Part shown: positions 34,128 to 43,093 of the stretch, one piece after another
How positions within the stretch are numbered: the first letter of the stretch is position 1
How the letters are laid out: each line of letters starts with the position of its first letter
From: JAEUMG01 sp046349315
GTDB taxonomy: Bacteria; Pseudomonadota; Alphaproteobacteria; Rhizobiales; Aestuariivirgaceae
Direction: 5' to 3'
DNA: 64,000 bases
Assembly: GCA_046349315.1 (NCBI GenBank)
Contig: JAXMCQ010000005.1
Coordinates: 186,001 to 250,000, forward strand
Position numbers and translations under genes: made by a program
Notes under the pieces: generated by a model
What the model was told of the DNA's origin: nothing
Databases searched by the model: none
The model's input: the letters and a program-made list of their open reading frames with translations, nothing else

Positions 34128-36203
34128 TCATCCCTTCTTCTCCAGCACGATGTAACCGAGACTGTCGATGCGCGCGCTGAAATTGGCGCCGACGATCGTC
34201 GACGTCTCGTCTTCGGCAATGATTGCGGGTCCCTTGATGCGGGCGCCCGGCGCCATGTCAAAGCGCCAATAGACCGGCGTATCGACCATCTTGCCCAATG
34301 CCGCGTCATAGACCTTGCGCTTGGCTTTAGGCTTCGGTGCGGCCGCAGCCTTCACCGGCTTTGCCCGCTTCGCCGGCTCGGCGCGCGAAGACGCCGTCAC
34401 CGACCAGGTGATCGCCTCCGCTTCCATGCCTTCGATGGTGAGGCCGTAGATCTGCCGATAGAGCCGCTCGAATTCGGTGCGCAGCTTGGCGCCGTCGGCC
34501 TGGGTCAAATGCTTGACCGGAACCTTGATGCGGATTTCATGGCCCTGCCCCACATAGCGACAATCGGCAATGCGCTGGATGGTGACTGCCTGACCCTTGA
34601 GTGCCGGCTTGACCACTTCCATCGCATCTTTTGTCATCCGATCGAGCAAGTCATTCACCCGTTTCGCATCGAAACTGTCGAGGCTCACGGCCGCGCTGCG
34701 TGTCACCTCATAGGCGATCGGCGCGCGCAGAAATCCGATTGCCGAACCAACGCCCGCGCCCTTCGGCACGAGAATGGTATCGACTCCGACCTTTTCGGCA
34801 AGCCGGCAGGCATGCAATGGCGCGCCGCCTCCGAAAGCGATCATCGTGCAGGCGGAAATATCCTTGCCGCGCTCGATCGCATGGACGCGCGCCGCATTCG
34901 CCATGTTCTCTTCGACGATCTCGGCGACACCCGCCGCCGGCCAGAAATCTTCGAGCCCCAAGGGCATGCCGATATTGCGCTTGAGCGCCTGCGCCGCCCC
35001 GGTCTCGTCGAGCTTGATCTTGCCGCCCGCGAAATAGGCGGGATCGATCTTGCCGAGTGCGAGATTGGCGTCGGTCACCGCGGGCTCGGTACCGCCACGC
35101 GCATAGCACACAGGTCCCGGCGTCGAACCGGCACTGTCTGGTCCGACGGTGATGCGGCCAAGCTTGTCGACCCGCGCTATCGAGCCGCCGCCGGCGCCGA
35201 TCTCGACCATTTCAATGACCGGAATGCGCACCGGCAGGCCCGAACCCTTCATGTCGCGATAGGCGCGGGCGATCTCGAATTTGCGCGCCCGTTCCGGTTC
35301 GCCGTCGGTGAGGAGGCAGATTTTTGCCGTCGTGCCACCCATGTCGAAGGACAATACTTCGTCGAGCCCACATTCCTGCGCGATGCGCCCTGCCAGGATG
35401 GCGCCGCCAGCTGGCCCGGATTCAACAAGGCGGATCGGAAACCGTGCCGCGGTTTCGAGCGTCGTGAGCCCGCCGCCCGACATCATGAGGAAGAGCGGCG
35501 CTTTCAACCCCATGGCCCGCAAGGCCTCGCCAAGCCGGTTGAGATAGCCCGACATCAATGGGCGCACATAGGCATTGGCGACCGTCGTCGAGAACCGTTC
35601 ATATTCGCGAATTTCCGGTGCCACTTCGCTCGACAGGCAGAGCGTCACGTCCTTCGGCAATTTCCCGCGTAAGAGATCGCGAATCCGCTTCTCATGCGCA
35701 TCATGCGCATAGGCATGGAGCAGGCCGATGGCCACCGCGCCGACCCTCTCGGCGATGATCTTCTCGGCAATGTCAGCGACATTGCTTTCATCGAGCGGGA
35801 TCAGCACATCGCCGGTGACTGCAAGCCTCTCGCGCACGGTGTAGCGCCGCGTGCGCGGTACAAGTGGCGACGGCCGATCGATCATCAAGTCGTAATGATC
35901 GAAGCGCTTTTCATAACCCTGCTCTATGATATCGCGGAAACCTTCGGTCGTGATGAAGGCGGTCTTGGCACCCTTGCGTTCGATCAGCGCATTGGTGGCA
36001 AGCGTCGTTCCATGGATGAAAACGCTGACGTCCTTCGCCGCGATTTTCGCTTCATCCAGAACCAATTTGATGCCTTCGAGCACGCCAAGTTCAGGCGCCT
36101 CGGTGGTCGTAAGCACCTTGCCACTGAAGCGCTTTTTGCCGGCTTCGAGCACGATATCGGTGAAAGTGCCGCCGATATCGGCGGCGAGTTTGATGTCGCT
36201 CAT
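34128..36203 (-). CDS. hyuA: Hydantoinase A / oxoprolinase-family protein
   Basis: 691-aa ATP-dependent alpha-type subunit. The N-terminal actin-like phosphate loop KLAADIGGTFTDIVLE begins right at the start. FIHGTTLATNALIERKGAKTAFITTEGFRDII, SFDMGGTTAKICLL and the Gly-rich GAGGGSIARVDKLGRITVGPDSAGSTPGPVCYARGG region are standard. ATG at 36203 is used because the phosphate-loop strand follows at once; nine extra codons upstream have no support. It is the first gene of the minus-strand unit and divergent from a kynureninase-like gene. It should activate a ring amide or ketone by phosphorylation with HyuB. Confidence 0.92.
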   Translation of the reverse strand: MSDIKLAADIGGTFTDIVLEAGKKRFSGKVLTTTEAPELGVLEGIKLVLDEAKIAAKDVSVFIHGTTLATNALIERKGAKTAFITTEGFRDIIEQGYEKRFDHYDLMIDRPSPLVPRTRRYTVRERLAVTGDVLIPLDESNVADIAEKIIAERVGAVAIGLLHAYAHDAHEKRIRDLLRGKLPKDVTLCLSSEVAPEIREYERFSTTVANAYVRPLMSGYLNRLGEALRAMGLKAPLFLMMSGGGLTTLETAARFPIRLVESGPAGGAILAGRIAQECGLDEVLSFDMGGTTAKICLLTDGEPERARKFEIARAYRDMKGSGLPVRIPVIEMVEIGAGGGSIARVDKLGRITVGPDSAGSTPGPVCYARGGTEPAVTDANLALGKIDPAYFAGGKIKLDETGAAQALKRNIGMPLGLEDFWPAAGVAEIVEENMANAARVHAIERGKDISACTMIAFGGGAPLHACRLAEKVGVDTILVPKGAGVGSAIGFLRAPIAYEVTRSAAVSLDSFDAKRVNDLLDRMTKDAMEVVKPALKGQAVTIQRIADCRYVGQGHEIRIKVPVKHLTQADGAKLRTEFERLYRQIYGLTIEGMEAEAITWSVTASSRAEPAKRAKPVKAAAAPKPKAKRKVYDAALGKMVDTPVYWRFDMAPGARIKGPAIIAEDETSTIVGANFSARIDSLGYIVLEKKG

Positions 36204-36286
36204 GGGGTGGATTATCGCCGCGTCTTTCAATTTTGCAAGGAAGTTTCGCTATTGAAAGATCGCCCAATTTGGGAAATGATCGGGGC
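36204..36286. promoter_or_regulatory. Divergent promoter with two inverted repeats
   Basis: TCTTTCAAT (36223-36231) and its exact complement ATTGAAAGA (36251-36259) are set 28 bases apart. CCCAATTTGGG (36263-36273) is a second palindrome. Both lie in the 83-base gap between hyuA and the kynureninase-like gene, so they are likely regulator sites, perhaps for the XRE-cupin protein. Confidence 0.5.
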
Positions 36287-37513
36287 ATGACCCGCGATCA
36301 CGCCATCGCCCTCGACAGTGCAGACAAGCTCATGTTTCTGCGCGATTTTTTCGAGTTGCCGGAGGGCCTGATCCATCTCGATGCCAATTCCGTCGGCCCC
36401 ATGCCGAAAGCCACGCGCGAAGCGGCCAAGGGCCTTCTCGACGACTGGGTGACGCTCCGTCGCCGCGGCTGGGCCGAGCGCCAATGGCTTGATATGCCTT
36501 CGCTTTTGGGCGACGCGATCGCCCCCATGATCGGTGCCGGCAAGGGCGAAGTCGTGATGTGCGACTCGACCACGCTCAACCAGTTCAAGGCCGTCGCGCA
36601 CGCGCTATGCATCAATGCAAACCGCAATGTGATCGTCACCCAGAGCGGCAATTTTCCCACCGATTTGCACGTTCTAGAGGGTCTAAAACACGTCTTTTCG
36701 CGCGATTTGCGCGTCATTTTCTGCGCCTCAGAAGACGAAGCTGTCGCCGCCCTGAACGGCGATGGCGCGGTCGCCGCCTTGAGCCATGTCGACTACCGCT
36801 CCGGCGAGCGCTGGAACATGAAGCGCGTCACCAAATCCGCGCATGACAAGGGCGTGCTCACCGTCTGGGACGTCTCGCATTCCGCCGGTGCCGTGCCCGT
36901 CGATGTGCGTGCCGCCGACGCCGATTTCGTCATCGGCTGCGGCTATAAATATCTCTGTTCTGGCCCAGGCGGGCCGGCCTTCATCTATGCAAAGCCCGGG
37001 CTTGCCGATCGCGCTCATCCGGCGATTGCCGGCTGGATGGGTCATGCCGATGTCTTCGCCTTCGCAGGCGAGTATGAACCGCATCCCGGCGTCAAGCGCT
37101 TCCTGACCGGAACGCCGCCGGTCGGTGCCAATGAACTGGCGAAACCCCTCCTCGACATCTGGCCCAAGGTCGATCCCCAGGCATTGTGGGCCAAGCACAA
37201 GTCACTCACCGACACTCTAATCGCGCTTCTCAAATCCGAATGCGGGCCGCTCGGCGTGACGGTGACGTCGCCGGAAGATCACGCGCGCCGCGGCGGCAAT
37301 GTCAGCTTTTCATCGCCTGGCGCCGGCTCGGTCGTCGAAGCCTTGCTCGACCAAGGCGTCATCCCGTCCTTCCGCAAGCCCGACGCAATCCGCTTCGGCG
37401 TCTCCCCACTCGTCATCCGCCATGTCGATATTTACGACGCGGTCCAGCACCTGAAGCATGTGCTTGAAGCCGAAATCTGGAAGCAGCCGAAATACGCCAA
37501 GGTTGCGGTATGA
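36287..37513 (+). CDS. Kynureninase-like PLP enzyme, divergent paralogue
   Basis: 408-aa fold-type I enzyme of the kynureninase family. IHLDANSVGPMPKATREAAKGL, GNFPTDLHVLEGL, VWDVSHSAGAVPVDV (pyridine Asp) and Schiff-base Lys221 in GYKYLCSGPGGPAF are present. The conserved NGG after the Lys in true kynureninases is CSG here, and the start segment differs (RRRGWAERQWLDM), so the substrate is probably not plain kynurenine. The ATG at 36287 has CGGGG upstream; the earlier frame start at 36233 reaches into the promoter. It overlaps the flavin monooxygenase start as ATGA. Confidence 0.85.
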   Translation: MTRDHAIALDSADKLMFLRDFFELPEGLIHLDANSVGPMPKATREAAKGLLDDWVTLRRRGWAERQWLDMPSLLGDAIAPMIGAGKGEVVMCDSTTLNQFKAVAHALCINANRNVIVTQSGNFPTDLHVLEGLKHVFSRDLRVIFCASEDEAVAALNGDGAVAALSHVDYRSGERWNMKRVTKSAHDKGVLTVWDVSHSAGAVPVDVRAADADFVIGCGYKYLCSGPGGPAFIYAKPGLADRAHPAIAGWMGHADVFAFAGEYEPHPGVKRFLTGTPPVGANELAKPLLDIWPKVDPQALWAKHKSLTDTLIALLKSECGPLGVTVTSPEDHARRGGNVSFSSPGAGSVVEALLDQGVIPSFRKPDAIRFGVSPLVIRHVDIYDAVQHLKHVLEAEIWKQPKYAKVAV

Positions 37514-38598
37514 CACGCCATCCGATTCTCGGACCCAACAGATTCAAGCTCGGTATCTTCTCCGCCAATGCCGATGGCGGCCTCACCCTCACCACCGTTC
37601 CCGAACGCTGGCAGGCGCGCTGGGATGACATTGCCGAGGTCGCCCGCATGGCCGATCGCGCCGGCATCGAATTCTTCCTGCCCATCGCGCGCTGGAAAGG
37701 CTTCGGCGGTGCGACCAATTCGCGCGAACATTCTTTCGAGACGTTCACCTTTGCCGCTGCGATTGCCGCGATCACCGAAAAGATCGGCGTCTTCTCGACC
37801 ATTCACGTGCCGATGATCCATCCCGTCTATGCGGCGAAAGCCCTGGCGAGCGTCGACAACATCAGCCACGGCCGCGCCGGTCTCAATATCGTTGCCGGCT
37901 GGAATCCGGACGAATTCGCGATGTTCGGCATCGAGGCCGAAGCCGAGCGCTATGCCCAGGCGCTCGAATGGTACGAAATCATCTGCCGGATCTATTACGA
38001 GCCGAAGCCTTTCGATTTCGACGGGCGCTTTTACAAACTGCGCAATGTCTCGGGCAAACCGCGGCCCGCGCAATTGCCGCGCCCCGTAACACTCAATGCC
38101 GCCTTCGGTCCGCCGGGCCGCGATTTCGCGGCGAAGTCGTCGGACTTCCTGTTCACGACCTTTTCCGACATCGAGGCGGGCAAGGCGCACATCGCCGATA
38201 TTCGCGAGCGTGGCGCCCGTGAAGGCCGCGAACTCGGCGTCTTCACCACGTGTCATGTCGTCTGCCGGCCGAGCCAGGACGAGGCCGAGGCCTATTACGA
38301 GCGCTACGCCGTGACGATGGCGGATAAGGGCGCCGTCGACTATCACATGTCGCAGAAGCAGAAATTTGCAGGCTCGCATGATGAGGCGACTTTCCGTCTC
38401 CATGCCAAGCGCTTCGCCGGCGGCGCCGGCACCTATCCCCTGATCGGCACGCCGGAAAAGATCGCCACCGAAATGGCGCGCATGAGCGAGGCCGGCTTCG
38501 CCGGTACGACCGTGAGCTTCGTCAACTTCAAGGACGAATTGCCGTATTTTATCGAGAGCGTATTGCCGCTTATGAGGGAAACAAGTCTGCGGGCGTAG
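37510..38598 (+). CDS. LLM-class flavin-dependent monooxygenase
   Basis: 362-aa luciferase-like monooxygenase using reduced FMN from a partner reductase. The start FKLGIFSANADGGLTLTTVPERWQARWDD, ATNSREHSFETFTFAAAIAAIT, HVPMIHPVYAAKALASVDNISHGRAGLNIVAGWNPDEFAMFG and the long C-terminal TIM-barrel part match the group that includes pyrimidine monooxygenase RutA and alkanesulfonate/dimethylsulfone monooxygenases. The coupling to the kynureninase-like gene (4-base overlap) points to oxidative ring opening followed by C-C or C-N cleavage. No flavin reductase gene is nearby. Confidence 0.88.
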   Translation: MTRHPILGPNRFKLGIFSANADGGLTLTTVPERWQARWDDIAEVARMADRAGIEFFLPIARWKGFGGATNSREHSFETFTFAAAIAAITEKIGVFSTIHVPMIHPVYAAKALASVDNISHGRAGLNIVAGWNPDEFAMFGIEAEAERYAQALEWYEIICRIYYEPKPFDFDGRFYKLRNVSGKPRPAQLPRPVTLNAAFGPPGRDFAAKSSDFLFTTFSDIEAGKAHIADIRERGAREGRELGVFTTCHVVCRPSQDEAEAYYERYAVTMADKGAVDYHMSQKQKFAGSHDEATFRLHAKRFAGGAGTYPLIGTPEKIATEMARMSEAGFAGTTVSFVNFKDELPYFIESVLPLMRETSLRA

Positions 38599-38599
38599 A

Positions 38600-38890
38600 C
38601 TATAACTCTTCCCATGTGTTGCGACGCGCGCCGTGAATGATCCGGAGGATAACAACCTCGCCCGCAAAAATCTTGTAGTAAAGCACATAGGGTTAGCGAA
38701 GCAGCGGGAGACGCCTGACACCCGGTCTGTCTGCAATCTCCCGCGCAGACATCGGAAATTGCGCGATTCGTTTGACTACATTGTCCAGTCGCTGAACAAA
38801 TTGACGAGCAGCAGCCGGATTGTTGGTTTCGATATCTACGAGAATTGCTTCAAGTTCGACCAGCGCTAGTCTCGAAAACCGGACTCTCAT
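38600..38890 (-). pseudogene. ParE/RelE-type toxin inactivated by a premature stop
   Basis: MRVRFSRLALVELEAILVDIE, AARQFVQRLDNV and FPMSAREIADRPGVRRLPLLR follow the ParE fold, then an in-frame TAA occurs at codon 66. Without it the frame continues PYVLYYKIFAGEVVILRIIHG and ARRNTWEEL to a TAG at 38600, exactly the conserved C-terminal part of these toxins (expected LLRYPYVLYY, so TAC or TAT became TAA). The full length would be 96 aa, normal for ParE. The antitoxin gene upstream is intact and overlaps by four bases. Confidence 0.85.
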
Positions 38891-39117
38891 CCGCGTCGAT
38901 ATTTGGCCAGCAGCTTCTCAACTTCCTGCTCCGTCGCGATCTCGCCCCGCTCCACGGCCGCTAGCCCTTCATCGATTGCATGCAGTTCCTCTGTCGTCGC
39001 GCGATAGGGACCAGCCCGCCGTTCCTCGATTTCAAGCGCGATCTGAGCAAGTTCCTCTTGATCCTCCCGCGGCCACCGGGCAATGCGGATCAGCATCTGT
39101 TTGATTTCTGCATTCAT
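38887..39117 (-). CDS. Antitoxin of a ParE/RelE-type toxin-antitoxin pair
   Basis: 76-aa acidic protein with the arrangement seen in addiction-module antitoxins of rhizobia: IKQMLIRIARWPREDQEELAQIALEIEERR at the start and a C-terminal IDEGLAAVERGEIATEQEVEKLLAKYRRG toxin-binding helix pair. It precedes and overlaps the toxin gene. With the toxin broken, the pair can no longer act as an addiction module. Confidence 0.82.
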   Translation of the reverse strand: MNAEIKQMLIRIARWPREDQEELAQIALEIEERRAGPYRATTEELHAIDEGLAAVERGEIATEQEVEKLLAKYRRG

Positions 39118-39215
39118 ATCGAAAGATTACCACGATAACTTTCTTACGGAAAGTATTGCATGATGTTCATTGCAGGCTACGCTCGTCAAAATCACAAGCC
39201 GCTGGAGCAACGCAC

Positions 39216-39776
39216 ATGGAATGGCTGAACGAGCCGAAACTATGGAAGGCCTCTGGCGATAGGATCACGCTTACGACTGAGGACAGGACCGATTTCTGGC
39301 AGAACACCTTCTACGGCTTTCAGCACGATAACGGTCATTTCTACTTCGACAGGGTCACCGGCGATTTCACGGCCGAAGTGTCATTCACCGCTGCCTATGA
39401 GCAGCTCTACGACCAGGCCGGACTCATGCTGCGCTTATCCGAACATCACTGGATCAAGGCCGGCGTCGAATTCGTCGACGGGAAATGCAGGCTGGCGACG
39501 GTTCTGACGCGCGACTTGTCCGACTGGGCCTTAGGCCCGGAAGTTGATCGGCGCGCCAAGCTGCGCTTGCGCATGATACGCCTGAATGACGCCGTCTGCG
39601 TACAATGGGCACCTGAAGATCCTGCGACGCCCTACGAGACCTTGCGGCTTGGTCCGATATCGCACGGTAGTGCGATGGTGGGGCCCATGTCCTGCTCGCC
39701 AACCCGGGCCGGCTTGGTTACAACCTTTACGCACTTCCGCATTGGGCCGGCTGTCGATTTCGCCAGCGCAGTCTGA
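39216..39776 (+). CDS. DUF1349 domain protein
   Basis: 186-aa protein with a concanavalin-like beta-sandwich signature: FWQNTFYGFQHDNGHFYFDRV, TGDFTAEVSFTAAYEQLYDQAGLMLRLSEHHWIKAGVEFVDGK and LATVLTRDLSDWAL. DUF1349 proteins are small and of unknown catalysis, often beside sugar genes. The ATG at 39216 has GGAG nine bases upstream, and homology begins at WLNEPKLWK. Thirty bases before the DUF3604 gene, so likely co-transcribed. Confidence 0.85.
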   Translation: MEWLNEPKLWKASGDRITLTTEDRTDFWQNTFYGFQHDNGHFYFDRVTGDFTAEVSFTAAYEQLYDQAGLMLRLSEHHWIKAGVEFVDGKCRLATVLTRDLSDWALGPEVDRRAKLRLRMIRLNDAVCVQWAPEDPATPYETLRLGPISHGSAMVGPMSCSPTRAGLVTTFTHFRIGPAVDFASAV

Positions 39777-39806
39777 TGGCCTGACGGCAATAATGAGGAC
39801 GGCAAC

Positions 39807-42068
39807 ATGCCTTACTCGCACTACCGGCCGGAACTCATGGGGCGGGCGACGCTTGCGCCCTCGGGTTCCTTCGAGGCGGGCTCGTATCAATCGTTCGAAC
39901 TTGTCTATACGGCGGGTCCGTTTGGCATCGACGATACCGGATCGATCAAGATCGCGTTTCGTTTCGCCACCGACTTCGGCCCGGTGCAGTTCGACGATCC
40001 CAAGGCGCCAGGCTACACGACGGCGGAAGCCTCGAACGGCGCCACGCTCGAATGCAAATGGGAGTTCAAGCGCAATATCAGGCCGTGGAGCCGCTCGCTT
40101 TATATTGGCGTGATGAAACACTTCCTGAAGCCCGGCGACACGATCACGGTACGATTTGGCGACCGCCGCTTCGGCTCGCCCGGCATTCGCCTCCAGACTT
40201 ATTGCGAAGCGGCTTTCGAATTCCGGGTCTTCGTCGACGCCATAGCGACCTACGACTATGTCGCGCTCCCCGAGAGCCCGAAGATCGCCATCCTGCCCGG
40301 ACCACCCGCGACGTGGCAGGCCCTGCTGCCCACCATGCTCCGGGCCGGCGAAGAATTCCGCCTCGTCGTCAAGGCGACCGACAAATGGGGCAATGCCACG
40401 AACCGAGCTGCGCGTGAAATGCTCTTGGAATCGAACCTGCCGGTCGAAGGGCTGCCCGAGAAGCTCCGCATCGAAGACGGACAATTCGCGATAGTCATCC
40501 CTGGGCTGAAAATCCAAGAGCCAGGAACGCTCTCGGTCATAATTCGGGACCCCACGGGCGCGGAAGTCTGCCGCTCAAACCCGATGCAGATCGCGGAGAA
40601 GTCTGCCGCGCTTGTGCATTTCTGGGGCGATACGCACGGCCAGTCGAACGAGACGCTGGGAACGAACACCACACGCGAATATTTCGAGTTTGGGCGCGAC
40701 CGCGCCTTTCTCGACGTAATCGGCCACCAGGGCAACGATTTCCAGATCACCGGAGAATTCTGGCGCGAGCTCAATGCACTGACCCGGGAATTCGATGTCT
40801 CCGGGAAGTTCGTCTGCATTCCAGGCTATGAGTGGAGCGCCAACACGGCGGTCGGCGGCGATCGCAACGTCCATTACCGCCATGAAGGCGAGACTATCCA
40901 CCGTTCAAGCCATGCGCAGATCTGGGGTGGCGAAGACATGGCGGATGAGAATACTGACTGTCATGACGCACATGAGCTCTTCCGCAAGCTCGCAGGCAAG
41001 GATTGCGTTGTCGTGGCGCATGCTGGTGGGCGCTATGCCGATGTGGCGTTCGCCCATGACGGACGGATCGAGACCGCCGTCGAGGTTCACTCCGCCTGGG
41101 GAACCTTCGAATGGATACTCCGCGACGCTTTTGAGCGGAACTACCGGGTGGGCGTCGTGTGCAATTCGGATGGGCATAAGGGACGGCCAGGCGCCGATTT
41201 TCCGGGAGCCTCTTTTTTCGGCGCGACCGGCGGCCTGACCTGTTTCCTGGCACCAAGCCTCGATCGCGACGCCATCTTCGAGGCGATGCGTCGCCGCCGC
41301 CATTATGGCACGACCGGCAACCGCATGATCCTCGATGTCGCGGTGCATCTCGCGGAAGACGGCGACAGTTTCCTACGCGATCCGATGGTCTTTCCCGATG
41401 CGCCATACGAGCGGACACGCCACCTCATCATGGGCGATATCGCAAGGTTGCGTTCCGGAGAGGCCGAGCTCGTTGTGAACGCAATTGGTTCGGCGCCGAT
41501 CGAGAGGCTCGACATCTTCGACGGCCTCGACCTCATCGAGACCATTCACCCCTACGGTGAGGAGGAACTCGGTTCGCGGATTCGCCTGATCTACGAAGGT
41601 TCCGAATATAGGGGCCGTGCGCGCACAACGGTGTGGGACGGCAGTCTCGGCATCTCGGGCAACACGATCCTCACCGCAACGATGATCAACAACTGGAATC
41701 TCGATCGCGGGATTCAGACCCAAACCGGCTCGGGCATCGCCTGGAAGGCGGTGACCACCGGCAATTTCGGCGGCATCGATTTCACGCTCGCGGATCGCGA
41801 TGCGGGCCGGCTCTCAGTCGCCACCAAACATATCCAGGTTGAAACCGCGATCGCCGATATCGGCCTTGAGGACATGACGTTCGAGGCAGGCGGTCTCGAA
41901 CGAAGGATCAGGCTCTGCCGCTTGCCGGACCGGTTGAACAAGCGCGAAATCTCGCTACGGCGGCCAGTTAGACTTCACCATGATCGCGACACCCGCCTGT
42001 TTGTGCGTGTGACGCAGGAAGATGGCCACCGGGCGTGGTCGAGCCCGATCTATCTGTTCCGAAGTTAG
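39807..42068 (+). CDS. DUF3604 domain protein, PHP-like hydrolase
   Basis: 753-aa protein without a signal peptide. After an N-terminal beta-sandwich region (about 1-260), the DUF3604 part starts at VHFWGDTHGQSNETLG (271-285) with PHP-type metal ligands, followed by VIGHQGNDFQ, FVCIPGYEWSANTAVGGDRNVHY, VVAHAGGRYADVAFAHDG and VCNSDGHKGRPGADFPGASFFGATGG. Such clustered His and Asp residues indicate a metal-dependent hydrolase or phosphoesterase, though no DUF3604 enzyme with this context has a known substrate to my knowledge. It lies downstream of DUF1349. Confidence 0.88.
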   Translation: MPYSHYRPELMGRATLAPSGSFEAGSYQSFELVYTAGPFGIDDTGSIKIAFRFATDFGPVQFDDPKAPGYTTAEASNGATLECKWEFKRNIRPWSRSLYIGVMKHFLKPGDTITVRFGDRRFGSPGIRLQTYCEAAFEFRVFVDAIATYDYVALPESPKIAILPGPPATWQALLPTMLRAGEEFRLVVKATDKWGNATNRAAREMLLESNLPVEGLPEKLRIEDGQFAIVIPGLKIQEPGTLSVIIRDPTGAEVCRSNPMQIAEKSAALVHFWGDTHGQSNETLGTNTTREYFEFGRDRAFLDVIGHQGNDFQITGEFWRELNALTREFDVSGKFVCIPGYEWSANTAVGGDRNVHYRHEGETIHRSSHAQIWGGEDMADENTDCHDAHELFRKLAGKDCVVVAHAGGRYADVAFAHDGRIETAVEVHSAWGTFEWILRDAFERNYRVGVVCNSDGHKGRPGADFPGASFFGATGGLTCFLAPSLDRDAIFEAMRRRRHYGTTGNRMILDVAVHLAEDGDSFLRDPMVFPDAPYERTRHLIMGDIARLRSGEAELVVNAIGSAPIERLDIFDGLDLIETIHPYGEEELGSRIRLIYEGSEYRGRARTTVWDGSLGISGNTILTATMINNWNLDRGIQTQTGSGIAWKAVTTGNFGGIDFTLADRDAGRLSVATKHIQVETAIADIGLEDMTFEAGGLERRIRLCRLPDRLNKREISLRRPVRLHHDRDTRLFVRVTQEDGHRAWSSPIYLFRS

Positions 42069-42106
42069 TGCGGCAGCATACGCGCGACGCAGCCCAACGG
42101 AGACCG

Positions 42107-43069
42107 ATGATGCCCATGGCGGCTCGAGTATCTGCATCACCGGTACTCCTCGCCATTGTGCTCGCGCTGGGCGCCAGCCAGACGGCTGCATCGGCAGACT
42201 TCGTCGGCCTCGTCGACATTGGCGATGGCCGGAAGATGTATCTCGAATGCCGCGGCGCGGGGGCGCCGACGGTTGTCTTGGTCTCGGGCAAGGGCAACGG
42301 CGCGGCTGACTGGAGCGAAATCCTCGATCCCGCCGATCCGGCACACGAGGCCGATTACGATGCCGTGGCCTGGGGCAAGGGCGACCTGCATCAAAGCGCC
42401 TCGGCGGTATTTCCGATGGTGTCGCGCTTCACCCGCGTCTGCGCCTATGACCGCCCGGACGTAAGGCGGGACGGGCCGGATCGTTCTACTTCGATTGCCC
42501 AGCCGCACAGCGCCGACCAGGCAGCCGACGACCTCCATCGGTTGCTGGTGGCCGCGGGCGAAGCCGGCCCCTTTGTGCTTGTGCCCCATTCCTATGGAGG
42601 TTTGATCGCCACGCTATTCGCGCGGACCTGGCCCGCCGAAGTCGCCGGCCTGGTCATGGTCGACGCCGCAACGCCACTCATCCGGCAGGTCGCGCGCCCG
42701 GAAGCCGTGACGAAATGGGACGAGGCCAACAAGGCGTCGTCACCGGAAGCGCCCGAGGCGATCATGCTCATCGACGCCTTCGCCAAGATCGATGCTGCGC
42801 CGCCGCTGCGCGAAATGCCGATGGTGGTGCTCAGCTCCGACAAGCCTTGGCAGCCGCCGTCAGCAACGAAGGCTGATCCCGCTGCCGGCGTCACTTTCGC
42901 GGATTGGCAAGCATCGCAGGAACTACTCGCGGCATCGCTCAACGCCCAGCTCATCACCAAGACGAAGAGCGGTCACAATATCTACGCCTACTCGCCGCAG
43001 CGCGTCATCGATGCAATCCGTGACGTCGTCGATGCCGTGCGCGCTGGAGAGACACGGTTGGTGCCGTGA
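42107..43069 (+). CDS. Exported alpha/beta hydrolase
   Basis: 320-aa hydrolase. An N-terminal signal peptide (MMPMAARVSASPVLLAIVLALG to ASA, about residue 30) places it outside the cytoplasm. The nucleophile elbow is VPHSYGGLIATLFA, with the catalytic Ser in a HSYGG context, and a likely catalytic His in KSGHNIYAY. The start at 42107 is followed by an alternative ATG at 42110. It starts 38 bases after the DUF3604 stop, probably in the same operon. The substrate is unknown. Confidence 0.85.
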   Translation: MMPMAARVSASPVLLAIVLALGASQTAASADFVGLVDIGDGRKMYLECRGAGAPTVVLVSGKGNGAADWSEILDPADPAHEADYDAVAWGKGDLHQSASAVFPMVSRFTRVCAYDRPDVRRDGPDRSTSIAQPHSADQAADDLHRLLVAAGEAGPFVLVPHSYGGLIATLFARTWPAEVAGLVMVDAATPLIRQVARPEAVTKWDEANKASSPEAPEAIMLIDAFAKIDAAPPLREMPMVVLSSDKPWQPPSATKADPAAGVTFADWQASQELLAASLNAQLITKTKSGHNIYAYSPQRVIDAIRDVVDAVRAGETRLVP

Positions 43070-43093
43070 GTGGTGGTTGGATGTCAGGAATAC

